Positions 8,939-18,051 are shown, counted from the first letter of the stretch. The stretch: DNA of 64,000 nt from Martelella alba (GCF_006516955.1 NZ_VHLG01000008.1:124001-188000); one strand, 5' to 3'. Program-made: numbers and translations. The notes: generated by a model not told the origin, from the sequence alone.

Positions 8939-9145
8939 CAGACTGCAGACAACCCTAGCCCCTTCTCTAACGTCATGCCTGTGCTTGGTCCACAGACATC
9001 CAGCCGACGCGCGTCCGCGCGGCGAAAGAAACTGCCTATTCAGATCTTTAAGACTATGGATCCCCGTGACAAGCACGGGGATGACGACGCAGCGGTGGTT
9101 ATGACCCCCGAACAGACAAGCTGAATGACTTTGTCAACAGTCTGA
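8939..9145 (-). repeat. Terminator-associated repeat element, copy 2 (207 bp)
   Basis: Flanked on both sides by the same 21-bp hairpin sequence (8918-8938 and 9146-9166). It is in the minus orientation, as is the upstream aroG gene. The plus strand reads CAGACTGCAGACAACCC at one end and GACTTTGTCAACAGTCTGA at the other, which are inverted ends. The body contains CGTCATGCCTGTGCTTGG near 8972-8989 and CACGGGGATGACGACG near 9075-9090. It shows the same order of blocks as copies 1, 3 and 4. Confidence 0.85.
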
Positions 9146-9166
9146 CGGGGCCACAAAGGGCCCCGC
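9146..9166 (-). terminator. Terminator hairpin, copy proximal to aroG
   Basis: The core GGGGCCACAAAGGGCCCC lies 22 bases after the aroG stop. On the minus strand it is followed by the repeat element end instead of a T tract. Confidence 0.7.
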
Positions 9167-9188
9167 TTCAAAGCATCGCCGGCAACGA

Positions 9189-10568
9189 TTACTCGTTGAT
9201 CGCCAGTTTCTTTTCCTCGTAAGCGCTCTTCATCCGCTCGGCCATCAGGAAGGCCAGTTCCAGCGCCTGGTCGGCATTGAGACGCGGATCGCAATGGGTG
9301 TGATAGCGGTCGTGAAGATCGTCGCCGGTCAGCGCCCAGGCGCCACCGGTGCACTCCGTCACATCCTTGCCGGTCATCTCCACATGCACGCCGCCCGGAT
9401 AGGAACCTTCGGACCGGTGGATCTGGAAGAAGGCCTCGACCTCCGCCAGGATACGCTCGAAGGGGCGCGTCTTGTAGGAGTTGAGCGTGATCGTGTTGCC
9501 ATGCATCGGGTCGCAGGACCAGACCACCTTCTTGCCCTCACGCTCGACAGCGCGAATAAGGCGCGGCAGATGTTCAGCAACCTTGTCGTGGCCGAAGCGG
9601 CAGATCAGCGTCAGCCGGCCGGCTTCATTGTCAGGGTTGAGAATATCCGTCAGACGCAGAAGATCGTCTTCAGCAAGCGAGGGACCACATTTCAGCCCGA
9701 TCGGGTTCTTGATGCCGCGGCAATATTCGACATGGGCATGATCGGCCTGGCGCGTGCGGTCGCCGATCCAGATCATGTGGCCGGAGGTGGCATACCAGTC
9801 ACCCGAGGTCGAATCGACGCGTGTCAGCGCTTCTTCATAGCCAAGCAGCAATGCCTCGTGGCTGGTGAAGAAATCGGTTTCGCTCAGCGCATGGTTGGAA
9901 TCGGCGGTAATACCGATCGCCCGCATGAAGGACATGGTTTCCGAAAGGCGATCAGCCAGCTTCTTGTAACGTTCGCCCTGGGGGCTGTCCTTGACGAAGC
10001 CAAGCATCCACTGATGCACATTTTCCAGATTGGCATAGCCACCCATGGAAAAGGCGCGCAGCAGGTTCAGCGTTGCCGCCGACTGGCGATAGGCCATCAG
10101 CTGACGCTGCGGATCGGGAATACGGGCTTCCTCGGTAAAATCGATGCCATTGATGATGTCACCGCGATAGCTCGGCAGCGTCACACCATTGATGGTCTCA
10201 TTCGGATTGGAACGCGGCTTGGCGAACTGTCCGGCAATACGGCCAACCTTAACCACAGGCTGCTGGGCGCCAAAGGTCAGGACAACGGCCATCTGCAAAA
10301 AGGCACGGAAAAAGTCGCGGATCGTGTCCGCGCCATGTTCCGCAAAGCTCTCGGCACAATCGCCGCCCTGCAGCAGAAAGCCCTTGCCCTCGCAGACATT
10401 GGCCAGCGCCGATTTCAGACGGCGGGCCTCGCCGGCAAAGACGAGCGGCGGATATTTCGCAAGCGATGCCTCAGCTTCGGCAAGCTTTTCCTTATCCGGG
10501 TATTCCGGCACCTGCAGAATGGGCTTCTTGCGCCAGCTTCCCGGTGTCCAGTTTGTTGCTCTATCCAT
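9189..10568 (-). CDS. aroG: 3-deoxy-7-phosphoheptulonate synthase, class II
   Basis: A 459-residue class II (plant/Mycobacterium type) DAHP synthase. It joins phosphoenolpyruvate and erythrose-4-phosphate in the first step of the shikimate pathway. Visible family segments are GDCAESF (about residue 68), the [13 protein letters not shown] motif, YRGD, the [10 protein letters not shown] segment, [14 protein letters not shown] and GVHVEMTG. The length matches the family. It is a single gene with its own terminator (hairpin at 9146). A LysR-type gene ends 110 bases upstream of its start on the same strand. Confidence 0.96.
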   Translation of the reverse strand: MDRATNWTPGSWRKKPILQVPEYPDKEKLAEAEASLAKYPPLVFAGEARRLKSALANVCEGKGFLLQGGDCAESFAEHGADTIRDFFRAFLQMAVVLTFGAQQPVVKVGRIAGQFAKPRSNPNETINGVTLPSYRGDIINGIDFTEEARIPDPQRQLMAYRQSAATLNLLRAFSMGGYANLENVHQWMLGFVKDSPQGERYKKLADRLSETMSFMRAIGITADSNHALSETDFFTSHEALLLGYEEALTRVDSTSGDWYATSGHMIWIGDRTRQADHAHVEYCRGIKNPIGLKCGPSLAEDDLLRLTDILNPDNEAGRLTLICRFGHDKVAEHLPRLIRAVEREGKKVVWSCDPMHGNTITLNSYKTRPFERILAEVEAFFQIHRSEGSYPGGVHVEMTGKDVTECTGGAWALTGDDLHDRYHTHCDPRLNADQALELAFLMAERMKSAYEEKKLAINE

Positions 10569-10678
10569 TGTCTTTTCTACCTGTCCTAACGGTCCGGAAC
10601 GCCCGAACCGGCCTCTCTCCCTGGATCGGGGGCTTATAGACGCTTCAGGCCGGTTTGTATACCCAAACGGGCAAACGC

Positions 10679-11548
10679 CTAGCTGACCCCGCCAACGCCT
10701 GTCAGGCGCGGCTCCAGCGCCTTCAAAAGCGCCGCAAGGCGCTCGATCACCAGACGGATTTCCGGGCGGTGGCGGTCATCATCATGGGCGACGATAAAGA
10801 GCGGATGCGTCAATGTTTCGATCACGTCGCTCTCCCGCATCAGTTTCCCGTTTCTGTCTCCCTCATGCACCGGCAGGATTGAGCGCCCTGCCCCCTGCTC
10901 GATCAGGCGCGGCACCAAATGGCGATCCTCGGTCCAGATCATGATGCCCGGCTCGTGGTTTTCAAACACATAGCGGTCGGCTGCCGTCTCGGCGATCGAG
11001 GTGCCGAGCGAAATCCAGGGGAGATCATGATTGCCGCGCTCGGAACGCGCCCGATAGACGGCATAGGCCATCCTGACGCTGCGCCTGACCGCCAGATTGC
11101 CGCTTTCAGGGGCAGAAAACAACACCGCCACATCGGCGCCACGGAAGGTCAGATCCAGCCCCTGGCGCACGGAATTGCAGCAGATGCGGAACGGGTCCTC
11201 GGCGCTACGGATCTGACCGACATGATCCGTCACCAGGCCCGAAAGCCATGTTTCGATGGAAACCGCGACAATCGGCAGCGCGAAGGCATCCTTGTGCCAG
11301 TCGGCAATGCCATTGGCTGCCTCACGCATGATCTTGACCCGCTCAAACAGGATCTCACCATCATGGGCCAGCCGGTAGCCGCGCTGCGAGCGGAAAAACA
11401 GCGAGCGGCCGAGCGTGCGCTCCAGCGCCAGCATCTTGCGCCCGATGGTCGGCGCGCTCTGCCCGGTACGCTGCGATGCACCGCTCAAGCCCCCGGTTTC
11501 GGCCACCTCGAAAAAGAGCTGGAGGTCGTCCCAGCTTGCATCCGCCAT
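10679..11548 (-). CDS. LysR-family transcriptional regulator
   Basis: About 289 residues. An N-terminal winged helix-turn-helix ([38 protein letters not shown] read as separate segments, about residues 5-45) is followed by a LysR substrate-binding domain. The ATG at 11546-11548 (MADASWDD) gives the usual LysR start; a start 27 bases upstream is possible. LysR regulators often control the gene transcribed away from them. Here that neighbour, from 11707, appears truncated, so the target is unknown. No link to aroG downstream can be shown. Confidence 0.9.
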   Translation of the reverse strand: MADASWDDLQLFFEVAETGGLSGASQRTGQSAPTIGRKMLALERTLGRSLFFRSQRGYRLAHDGEILFERVKIMREAANGIADWHKDAFALPIVAVSIETWLSGLVTDHVGQIRSAEDPFRICCNSVRQGLDLTFRGADVAVLFSAPESGNLAVRRSVRMAYAVYRARSERGNHDLPWISLGTSIAETAADRYVFENHEPGIMIWTEDRHLVPRLIEQGAGRSILPVHEGDRNGKLMRESDVIETLTHPLFIVAHDDDRHRPEIRLVIERLAALLKALEPRLTGVGGVS

Positions 11549-11706
11549 TATCACCACTCCCGCAACACGCTCCATAGCCTTTTACCGGAGCATCTCACCG
11601 GCGGAACGTTCGAAAATGAAAAGCGCCTTTCATCGAAGACCACTACAGCGCAGACCCCGGAGCGCCTAGCTTTGTGTCATCCAGAAGACAAGGTCAGGAG
11701 ATCATT

Positions 11707-11857
11707 ATGCTTTACGACTGGCTTGCCGCAACCCCGCCGCGGCCGGAGCGATGCCGCCCGCCCTTTGCCGACCCGCTGGAAGCGCCCGAATGGCGCGAAC
11801 TCACGCTCACAGCCGGGCTGATCGCCCGGCTGCTGCGTCTTGACGGCGCGGCGCTCT
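11707..11857 (+). pseudogene. 5' remnant of a gene divergent from the LysR gene
   Basis: A frame starting with ATG at 11707 has a good ribosome site (CAGGAG at 11695-11700) and strong G/C at third codon positions for about 50 codons. It begins MLYDWLAATPPRPE and continues through EWRELTLTAGLIARLLRLDG. At about 11858 it runs into the 3' end of the convergent gor gene. From there the frame continues only as antisense of gor until 12063 and loses coding character. I do not recognise the family. It looks like a gene whose body was deleted, but a short real protein cannot be excluded. Confidence 0.4.
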
Positions 11858-13246
11858 TCAGACGCGTACGCCATTCTTCACCCGATAGCTCGGGCTGTAC
11901 ATCGTCACCAGCTCTTCCGACGCGGTCGGATGAACGGCCATGGTACGGTCGAAATCATCCTTGGTGGCGCCGCTCTTCAGCACAATGCCAAGCAGCTGCG
12001 CCATCTCACCGGCATCATGCCCCAGAATATGCGCACCCACGACCTTGCGGTCCGCCGCATTGACGATCAGCTTCATCACCGTGCGTTCGGAACGCCCGGA
12101 AAGCGTCGCCTTCATCGGCCGGAACTTGGCGAGATAGACTTCAAGCTCATCATATTTCTTCGCCGCCGCATCCTCGGGCAGACCAACCGTGCCGATTTCC
12201 GGCTGGGAAAACACCGCTGTCGCGATGAGATCATGATCCGGAATGGTCGGATTGTCCTTGTATTCCGTCTCGATGAAACACATCGCCTCATGGATCGCCA
12301 CCGGCGTCAGCTGGATCCGATCGGTGACATCGCCCAGCGCGAAAATGCCCGGTACATTGGTGCGCGAATAGTCGTCGACCAGAATGGCACCCTTGTCATT
12401 CACGGCAACGCCAGCGGCCTCAAGGCCGAGTCCGGTCGTATTGGGCAAACGCCCCAGTGCCAGCATGACCTGCCCCGCCTCAAGCGTGCCATTCTTGCCG
12501 GTCTGCGCATGCAACGTGCCATCTTCGGCCTTGGAAATACCGGTGATCACGTCTTCGAGGATGATGCGGATCCCTTTTTCTTCCATCGCCTCATGCAGTG
12601 CAGACCGAAGATCCATATCAAATCCGCGCAGAATTTCCTCTCCGCGATAGATCAGCGTCGTCTCGACACCCAGCCCATGGAAGATGTTGGCAAACTCGAC
12701 CGCGATATAACCACCGCCAGCAATCACGATCTTTTCCGGCAGCTGCGCGAGATGGAAGGCCTCGTTGGAGGAGATGGCGAATTCAGCCCCCGGCAATTCG
12801 CCATGATGGTTCGGCGCACCGCCAACGGCAATCAGGATCTTTTCAGCGGTCACCTCGCGCCCGGTGGCGACCAGCTTGACTGTGTGCGGTCCTGTCAGAA
12901 CGGCCCGCGTTTCCAGAATATCGGCGCCGTTATTTTCAAGACCCTTGCGATAAAGCCCTTCAAGGCGGGCGATTTCCTTATCCTTCGCCGCCATCAGGCT
13001 TGACCAGTCAAAGCGGCTTTCGCCGACATTCCAGCCATAGCCTTTCGCATCCTCAAAATGCTCGGGATATTGCGAGGCATAGACGAACAGCTTTTTCGGC
13101 ACGCAGCCGCGGATGACACAGGTGCCGCCAAAGCGATATTCCTCGGCGATCGCGACCTTTTTGCCCATTGAGGCGGCAAGCCGGCCGGCCCTGACACCAC
13201 CGGAACCGCCGCCAATCACAAACAGGTCATAGTCATAGGTGTCCAT
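11858..13246 (-). CDS. gor: Glutathione-disulfide reductase
   Basis: A 462-residue FAD flavoprotein that reduces oxidised glutathione with NADPH. The N-terminal FAD loop is VIGGGSGGVRAGR (about residue 10). The redox-active disulfide is GGTCVIRGCVPKK (about 40-52). The NADPH-binding loop is VIAGGGYIAVEFA (about 172), with Arg residues after it. The C-terminal dimer segment ends with HPTASEELVTMYSPSYR, including the catalytic His-Pro-Thr. Length and motifs match bacterial Gor, and lipoamide dehydrogenase or mercuric reductase are less likely. It is transcribed alone. Confidence 0.95.
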   Translation of the reverse strand: MDTYDYDLFVIGGGSGGVRAGRLAASMGKKVAIAEEYRFGGTCVIRGCVPKKLFVYASQYPEHFEDAKGYGWNVGESRFDWSSLMAAKDKEIARLEGLYRKGLENNGADILETRAVLTGPHTVKLVATGREVTAEKILIAVGGAPNHHGELPGAEFAISSNEAFHLAQLPEKIVIAGGGYIAVEFANIFHGLGVETTLIYRGEEILRGFDMDLRSALHEAMEEKGIRIILEDVITGISKAEDGTLHAQTGKNGTLEAGQVMLALGRLPNTTGLGLEAAGVAVNDKGAILVDDYSRTNVPGIFALGDVTDRIQLTPVAIHEAMCFIETEYKDNPTIPDHDLIATAVFSQPEIGTVGLPEDAAAKKYDELEVYLAKFRPMKATLSGRSERTVMKLIVNAADRKVVGAHILGHDAGEMAQLLGIVLKSGATKDDFDRTMAVHPTASEELVTMYSPSYRVKNGVRV

Positions 13247-13317
13247 CCATCCGCTCCTTGCTGCAATGCATCAATCAATAGGTCTTCCGCCATATGGCGA
13301 TTGGCCGCGCAAAAATA

Positions 13318-13339
13318 AAGCCCGGCAAGCCGGGCTTTA
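13318..13339 (-). terminator. Terminator after the rpiA/DUF2059 unit
   Basis: AAAGCCCGGC and GCCGGGCTTT form a perfect 10-bp stem with loop AA. On the minus strand it is followed by ATTTTTG. It lies 36 bases past the DUF2059 stop. Confidence 0.85.
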
Positions 13340-13374
13340 CATGACAAATGACAGTCAACCCTTTCGGGGACCGA

Positions 13375-13914
13375 TTAATTCGCGGGTTCAGGCGCCGGTG
13401 CACCGCCGGCAGAGCCGATCTTTTTGGTCAGCTCGGCCATGGCCTGCTGGTTGAGATCACGGGCAATGCCCTGCGCCCAGGTATCGCCAGCCTGAGAGAG
13501 CTCGCGCGAGGCGATCGGGCCATACTGAATGAACTTCTTGCCAACATCGGAAGCGTAGAAGGCGGTCAGCTGCTTCAATTCGTCAACCGTAAAGACCTTG
13601 GCATAGATCTGGGCTGCTTCCTGCTCCAGATCGTTGCGTCGCGAGGCAAGCGAAACCGCCACATTGGTCACGACATCATCAATCTCATCGGCATAGTTCG
13701 GATAGACCTGCAGCAACTGTGCCTCCACAAGCCCGGCCTGATCCGGCAAAATCGAATTGAACTGTTCGGTGATGCCGAGCGCATCAAGCGCGCCACGTGC
13801 GGCCTGCAACTGCTCCGGCGAAACCTCCTGGGCGGAGGCGACCGAGCAAAAACCAATGCCGAGAGCGGCAACAGCAACCGCGATGGAACGACCGACCTTC
13901 GCTTTGACAAGCAT
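13375..13914 (-). CDS. DUF2059-domain exported protein
   Basis: A 179-residue protein with a clear signal peptide (about 1-29, ending VASAQE). The mature helical domain matches DUF2059: QAGLVEAQLLQVYPNYADEIDDV, then IYAKVFTVDELKQLTAFYASDVGKKFIQY, a pattern diagnostic of the family. The end is a short Ala/Pro-rich tail. Function is unknown; the protein should be periplasmic. It starts 13 bases after the rpiA stop, so the two are co-transcribed, an arrangement common in Hyphomicrobiales. Confidence 0.9.
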   Translation of the reverse strand: MLVKAKVGRSIAVAVAALGIGFCSVASAQEVSPEQLQAARGALDALGITEQFNSILPDQAGLVEAQLLQVYPNYADEIDDVVTNVAVSLASRRNDLEQEAAQIYAKVFTVDELKQLTAFYASDVGKKFIQYGPIASRELSQAGDTWAQGIARDLNQQAMAELTKKIGSAGGAPAPEPAN

Positions 13915-13927
13915 TCAAAAACTCCTG

Positions 13928-14626
13928 TTACTGGCTTGCTTCGAGTGTGCGCACGCCATCCGCTCCCGCGACAATGGCCAGCGTTGCAATATTGATAAAA
14001 AGCCCATGCTCCACCACGCCCGGAATGGCGTGCAAGGCATCGGACAATGCCTGTGCATCGGGAATGCGGCCAAAAGATGCATCAAGAATGTAATGTCCGC
14101 CATCAGTCATGAAGACCCCGTCACCGGAACGACGCAGATCCATGCCTCCAGAAAGGCCGAGTCGCGTCGCAGCTTTCTCGATGGCGAGGCGAGTCGCACC
14201 CGAGCCGAAGGGATTGATTTCGATCGGCAGCGGAAAGGCGCCCAGCGTCTCAACGACCTTGGTTTCGTCGGCAATGACAATCATGCGATGCGAAGAGGAA
14301 GCAACGATCTTCTCGCGCAAAAGCGCACCGCCGCCACCCTTGATAAGGGTCAGCGCCGGGTCAATTTCATCGGCGCCATCAATGGTCAGATCAAGCTCAA
14401 GCACTTCATCAAGCGACTTGAGCGGAATTCCGAGCTCCAGGCACTGCCGCGCCGTACTCTCGGAGGTCGGCACACCGATGATCTCAAAACCTTCGGCAAC
14501 CTTTTCACCAAGCAGGGCGACGAATTCCCGTGCGGTACTTCCCGTCCCGATACCAAGCCGCATCCCGTTCTCGACATAGCCAAGGGCCGTTTCAGCAGCT
14601 TTCACTTTCAACTGACGCGCGTCCAT
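13928..14626 (-). CDS. rpiA: Ribose-5-phosphate isomerase A
   Basis: A 232-residue isomerase of the pentose phosphate pathway, converting ribose-5-phosphate and ribulose-5-phosphate. Family motifs are [12 protein letters not shown] near the N-terminus, DGADEID (about 85) and the [15 protein letters not shown] segment (about 95) with the catalytic Glu and Lys. The ATG at 14624-14626 follows AGGAG at a proper distance. The open frame continues upstream without family similarity. It leads the two-gene unit with the DUF2059 gene. Confidence 0.96.
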   Translation of the reverse strand: MDARQLKVKAAETALGYVENGMRLGIGTGSTAREFVALLGEKVAEGFEIIGVPTSESTARQCLELGIPLKSLDEVLELDLTIDGADEIDPALTLIKGGGGALLREKIVASSSHRMIVIADETKVVETLGAFPLPIEINPFGSGATRLAIEKAATRLGLSGGMDLRRSGDGVFMTDGGHYILDASFGRIPDAQALSDALHAIPGVVEHGLFINIATLAIVAGADGVRTLEASQ

Positions 14627-14884
14627 GCGTCCAGTGCTCCTCTTTTTCGTATCTGGCTTAGTACACGCCAAGAACGACAAACAAAAGACCCTTTGCACCA
14701 ATTCCCATTGATCTCTTATCTTCCAGACAAGAGCGAAGGCCTGACGAAGGTGCCTCCCGCCCGCAAGACTGGTGACATAGCACCACCTGCGAGCGGCCGT
14801 ATAGGTCGCCTGAAAGCAGGAGATTTACGTTTTCTGCCAAAATGGCAGGAATCCGATCACCAATTGCAGAAAAACAGTCCGATA
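14627..14884. other. Intergenic region, rpiA upstream
   Basis: A 258-base spacer between rpiA and the minus-strand glycosyltransferase-like gene. It should hold the rpiA promoter. I see no coding sequence or strong hairpin. Confidence 0.4.
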
Positions 14885-15847
14885 TCACGCAATGAGCCTG
14901 TAGACGATACGCAACAATCGCATATATTTCCTGCGCCAGCGCAGCGTTCGGCGCTGTCTGCCTGTGTGCGGTGGCGCATGCTCGGCCAGGCTGTTGTGAT
15001 TGACCAATGCGCTGTCGACAAACAGCCGGCCACCATTTGCGCAGATCATTTTGTTGAAGGCCACATGCTCGCAGATCTGGTCATTATCCTCATCCATGCC
15101 GATATATCGGCAGCCGCGGATTGCCGACAAGCGGTACAACCCCAGCCCCCCGAAAGCACTTTCAACTTCGAGACGCCCATGATCACGGGGCAGAGAGAAA
15201 CATATGCTATCGATGCTCGATAAGGCAGCATGCTTGTTTCCTTTTCCCGGCAGCGACGAAGCCCGTTTCTTCCAGACATCGGTCGGGCAGATGAGGGGAT
15301 GCCTCAGAGCCCATAAATCGTAATAGGCATCGGGCTGATTGGCAAACAGACCGGCCCAGCTGCCGTCATCGGTCTCAATCAGATGCGTGAGGTAGTCAAT
15401 GTCGATCTCTGAATTCACATTGTCGAGATCAAGCAGCAGGTAGTAGGCTTTCTCCGGTGCCGCGACAGCCTCTTCCGCCAGCGAAACAAGGTGATTCCGC
15501 AGAAAAGCAAGCCGGTCGCATCGTTTCCAATGCCGCACCTCAATGAGACGAAAGCTCTTGAAGATGCAATTCTGTTGCACCTGTGCGAATTGCGTGAGAA
15601 TGCGCTTCGTGTCATCGACGGAACTGTTTTCCAGGAAAATGAAGTGCGATCGCTCAAACCGCGCGGCCAACGCAGTGAGCTTCGGCAGGAGCGAAGTCAG
15701 CGAATGCGCGCAATCCCGGGCCAGTCCGGCGATAACAAGCTCCTGCCCTCTGCCGACATGGATCGAATCCTGAAACCCTCGTTGTTTACAGACCTTTTCG
15801 AGCAATCTAGCCTCTAGTACAATTTCGATTTTCGAAACAACACCCAT
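14885..15847 (-). CDS. Glycosyltransferase-like protein, copy A of a divergent pair
   Basis: Up to 320 residues. A central domain resembles the CAP59/CMT1-type mannosyltransferase-like family: ELVIAGLARDCAHSL, then SHFIFLENSSVDDTKRIL, RLAFLRNHLV and an acidic YYLLLDLDNVNSEID motif that could bind a metal-nucleotide sugar. SAFGGLGLYRLSAI and VDSALVNHNSL follow. Family assignment is by pattern and is tentative. The protein is closely related to the gene at 16092. The ATG at 15845-15847 has no visible Shine-Dalgarno in its A+T-rich leader; the first 35 residues are not shared with the paralogue, so the true start may be downstream. No signal peptide is seen. Confidence 0.7.
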   Translation of the reverse strand: MGVVSKIEIVLEARLLEKVCKQRGFQDSIHVGRGQELVIAGLARDCAHSLTSLLPKLTALAARFERSHFIFLENSSVDDTKRILTQFAQVQQNCIFKSFRLIEVRHWKRCDRLAFLRNHLVSLAEEAVAAPEKAYYLLLDLDNVNSEIDIDYLTHLIETDDGSWAGLFANQPDAYYDLWALRHPLICPTDVWKKRASSLPGKGNKHAALSSIDSICFSLPRDHGRLEVESAFGGLGLYRLSAIRGCRYIGMDEDNDQICEHVAFNKMICANGGRLFVDSALVNHNSLAEHAPPHTGRQRRTLRWRRKYMRLLRIVYRLIA

Positions 15848-16035
15848 GAAATATGAATATTCATAGGTGTTATTTTTTTAATTATATTTCTACAAAACAT
15901 CAGTCAAAAATATATTTCGATTATTTTTTAAAAGTATAATTTATAATTATATTTATATTTATTTTCATCATGAAATAATTCGAAATGATTTAATTATCGA
16001 AATTATAATTATAATATACTAGACAAATCGGCCAG
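15848..16035. promoter_or_regulatory. Extremely A+T-rich divergent promoter region
   Basis: About 180 bases almost entirely of A and T in a roughly 60% G+C genome, between two divergent paralogues. It contains the 14-bp palindrome TATGAATATTCATA (15852-15865), flanked by AACACC (15838-15843) and GGTGTT (15866-15871). This larger inverted repeat covers the start codon of copy A. Runs of AATTATAATTATAAT lie near 16000-16015. Such tracts are typical targets of MucR/Ros or other H-NS-like silencers in Alphaproteobacteria; that link is inference. Confidence 0.6.
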
Positions 16036-16091
16036 CCGTTCCTTTGTGTCACAGTACAAGGCGCATTTTTCAGCCATGAAGGAGAGCAGGC

Positions 16092-17015
16092 TTGCCGAAT
16101 CAAGCTTTGCAGGAGCCACCGGAAACCCCACCGATCACTCAGGACAGGCCGCAGGAACTGGTGATCGCCGGACTGGCCCGCGACTGTGCACATTCCCTTG
16201 TGACCCTGCTACCCAAGCTCACTGCCCTGTCGGCGCAGTTTGCCCGGTCACATTTCATTTTCCTGGAAAACAGTTCCGTCGATGACACCAGGCGCATTCT
16301 CACGCAATTCGCACAGGTGCAACAGAATTGCATCTTCAAGACCTACCCCCTTGTCGATGCACGTTACTGGAAACGCTCGGACCGGGTCGCCCATCTGCGC
16401 AACCGCCTGATGAACCTCGCGGAGAAAACGGTTACGAACCCGGAAAACGCCTATTATCTCCAGCTCGATCTCGATGACGTCAATGCAGAGCTCGATATCG
16501 ATTACATCGCCCAGCGCATCAAGAGCGACGACCACAGCTGGGCAGGCCTATTCCCCAATCAGCCCGGCTTCTACTATGACCTCTGGGCCCTCAGGCATCC
16601 GGAATACTGCCCATATGACATATGGGAACGGATAAGACGACGCCCCGCAGACATGAGCAGGGAAGAAGCCTACAAACGCTTCGTCACAGACAACACCTTA
16701 CAATTGCCGCGCGACAAGGGTCTTGTGGAAGTGTGGAGCGCCTTCGGCGGCCTGGGAATCTATCGCTTCACCACCATCCGCGGTCTCCGCTATAGAGGCC
16801 TTGCCGCAGACGGCCGTGAAATATGCGAGCATGTGCCTTTCAACGCGGCGGTCCGGGAACGCGGCGGGCGGCTTTTCATTGACTGCGCAATGGTGAACCA
16901 TTGGGGGCCAATCACACATGAACCGCCGCACTCCCCTGAACAGAAGAAACGCTCCCGCCGAAACAAGAAGCTGGCGCATATGCTCAATGCTTTTTTCCGG
17001 GTCCTTCGCCTGTGA
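16092..17015 (+). CDS. Glycosyltransferase-like protein, copy B of a divergent pair
   Basis: A 307-residue paralogue of copy A, on the order of two thirds identical by eye over residues about 22-180. It shares ELVIAGLARDCAHSL, SHFIFLENSSVDDT, YYLQLDLDDVNAELD, SWAGLFPNQPGFYYDLWALR and SAFGGLGIYRFTTIRG. The acidic DLDDVN may be the nucleotide-sugar/metal motif. It probably starts at TTG 16092, since AAGGAG ends 7 bases upstream and no ATG fits. The C-terminus is basic (KKRSRRNKK). No membrane segment is clear. Transfer of a sugar to a surface glycan is plausible for the family but not shown. Confidence 0.7.
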   Translation: MPNQALQEPPETPPITQDRPQELVIAGLARDCAHSLVTLLPKLTALSAQFARSHFIFLENSSVDDTRRILTQFAQVQQNCIFKTYPLVDARYWKRSDRVAHLRNRLMNLAEKTVTNPENAYYLQLDLDDVNAELDIDYIAQRIKSDDHSWAGLFPNQPGFYYDLWALRHPEYCPYDIWERIRRRPADMSREEAYKRFVTDNTLQLPRDKGLVEVWSAFGGLGIYRFTTIRGLRYRGLAADGREICEHVPFNAAVRERGGRLFIDCAMVNHWGPITHEPPHSPEQKKRSRRNKKLAHMLNAFFRVLRL

Positions 17016-17290
17016 TCAAGCATCCAGATCCGCCACGACGTCGCCCGCCATTTTCATGATGGCAGATTTTGCCTGCGCCGTTTGATCCAGGCCACAACGT
17101 CTCAACAAAGACCGCGCTAGAGAGAATGCTGTCGCGGAGGCACCCGCCGGTAGATACGTCCTGCGGAAGGAATTTTCTTGCTGAAATTCGCTGCCGCAAG
17201 CACTTCCCTCGCCGATATTTCAGGCGATATCCTCGGCTTCAGACAATTTAGCGGCATTTTGCCGAAAAGCCGGAGCAAAAAGGAGACACA

Positions 17291-17959
17291 ATGCCATCGA
17301 CACTGGTCATCTTCGACCTTGACGGAACGCTGGTCGACACAGCACCGGACCTCATCGAAAGCCTCAACCACGCCATCGAAGCAGCAGAACTGCCGCCCTT
17401 TTCCCTTGAACAGGTCAATATCCTCGTCGGACGCGGCGTCCGCGTGATGATTGAGCGCGCTTTTGCCTTTCATCAAAAACCGCTCGATCCGGAAATGTTC
17501 GAGCTCTGCTTCAACCGCTTCACCGAGCATTACATCGCCAATATGCCGGGGCAGAGCAAACCCTATCCCGGCATTGAGGCAGCGCTCGACCGCCTTGAAG
17601 CGGCCGGTTTTGACCTCGCCGTATGCACAAACAAGCGCGATGAACTGACGGACCGGCTGCTATCCGGCCTCGCACTGAAGAACCGTTTCAGAACCATCAT
17701 CGGCGGTGATTTCCCCAACCGCAAACCCGATCCCCGCCACATCCTGGCAACGATCGAAAAGGCTGGCGCGACAAAGGAGAACAGCGTCATGATCGGCGAC
17801 AGTTCCAACGATATCGGCGCGGCAAAATCAGCGGGCGTCGCCACCATCGCCGTCAGTTTCGGCTATACGGACAAGCCAGTCAGGGAATATGGCCCGGACC
17901 GGATCATCGACCATTATGATGAACTGACGGTCGATCTGATCAACAGGCTGATCGGCTGA
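17291..17959 (+). CDS. gph: Phosphoglycolate phosphatase (HAD family)
   Basis: A 222-residue HAD hydrolase, subfamily IA. Motif I is FDLDGTLVDTAPDL (about residues 8-21), motif II is in AVCTNK (about 113), the Lys of motif III is in FPNRKPDP, and motif IV is MIGDSSNDIGAAKSAG. These match Gph, which removes phosphate from 2-phosphoglycolate arising from DNA repair or oxygenation. Related HAD enzymes with other substrates cannot be excluded. The start follows AAAAAGGAGACACA. It lies 275 bases after copy B and near a shared convergent terminator. Confidence 0.88.
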   Translation: MPSTLVIFDLDGTLVDTAPDLIESLNHAIEAAELPPFSLEQVNILVGRGVRVMIERAFAFHQKPLDPEMFELCFNRFTEHYIANMPGQSKPYPGIEAALDRLEAAGFDLAVCTNKRDELTDRLLSGLALKNRFRTIIGGDFPNRKPDPRHILATIEKAGATKENSVMIGDSSNDIGAAKSAGVATIAVSFGYTDKPVREYGPDRIIDHYDELTVDLINRLIG

Positions 17960-17996
17960 GACGTTCAGGCCGTTGCCTCAGCCGGATGAAAAACGA

Positions 17997-18026
17997 AAAG
18001 GCACGCTCCAGAAGGAACGCGCCTTT
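17997..18026. terminator. Bidirectional terminator between gph and the L,D-transpeptidase gene
   Basis: AAAGGCACGCTCC and GGAACGCGCCTTT pair with few mismatches around the loop AGAA. It lies between two convergent genes and can serve both, although T tracts are short. Confidence 0.7.
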
Positions 18027-18051
18027 CGGTTAATCACAGATGATCGAAAGA

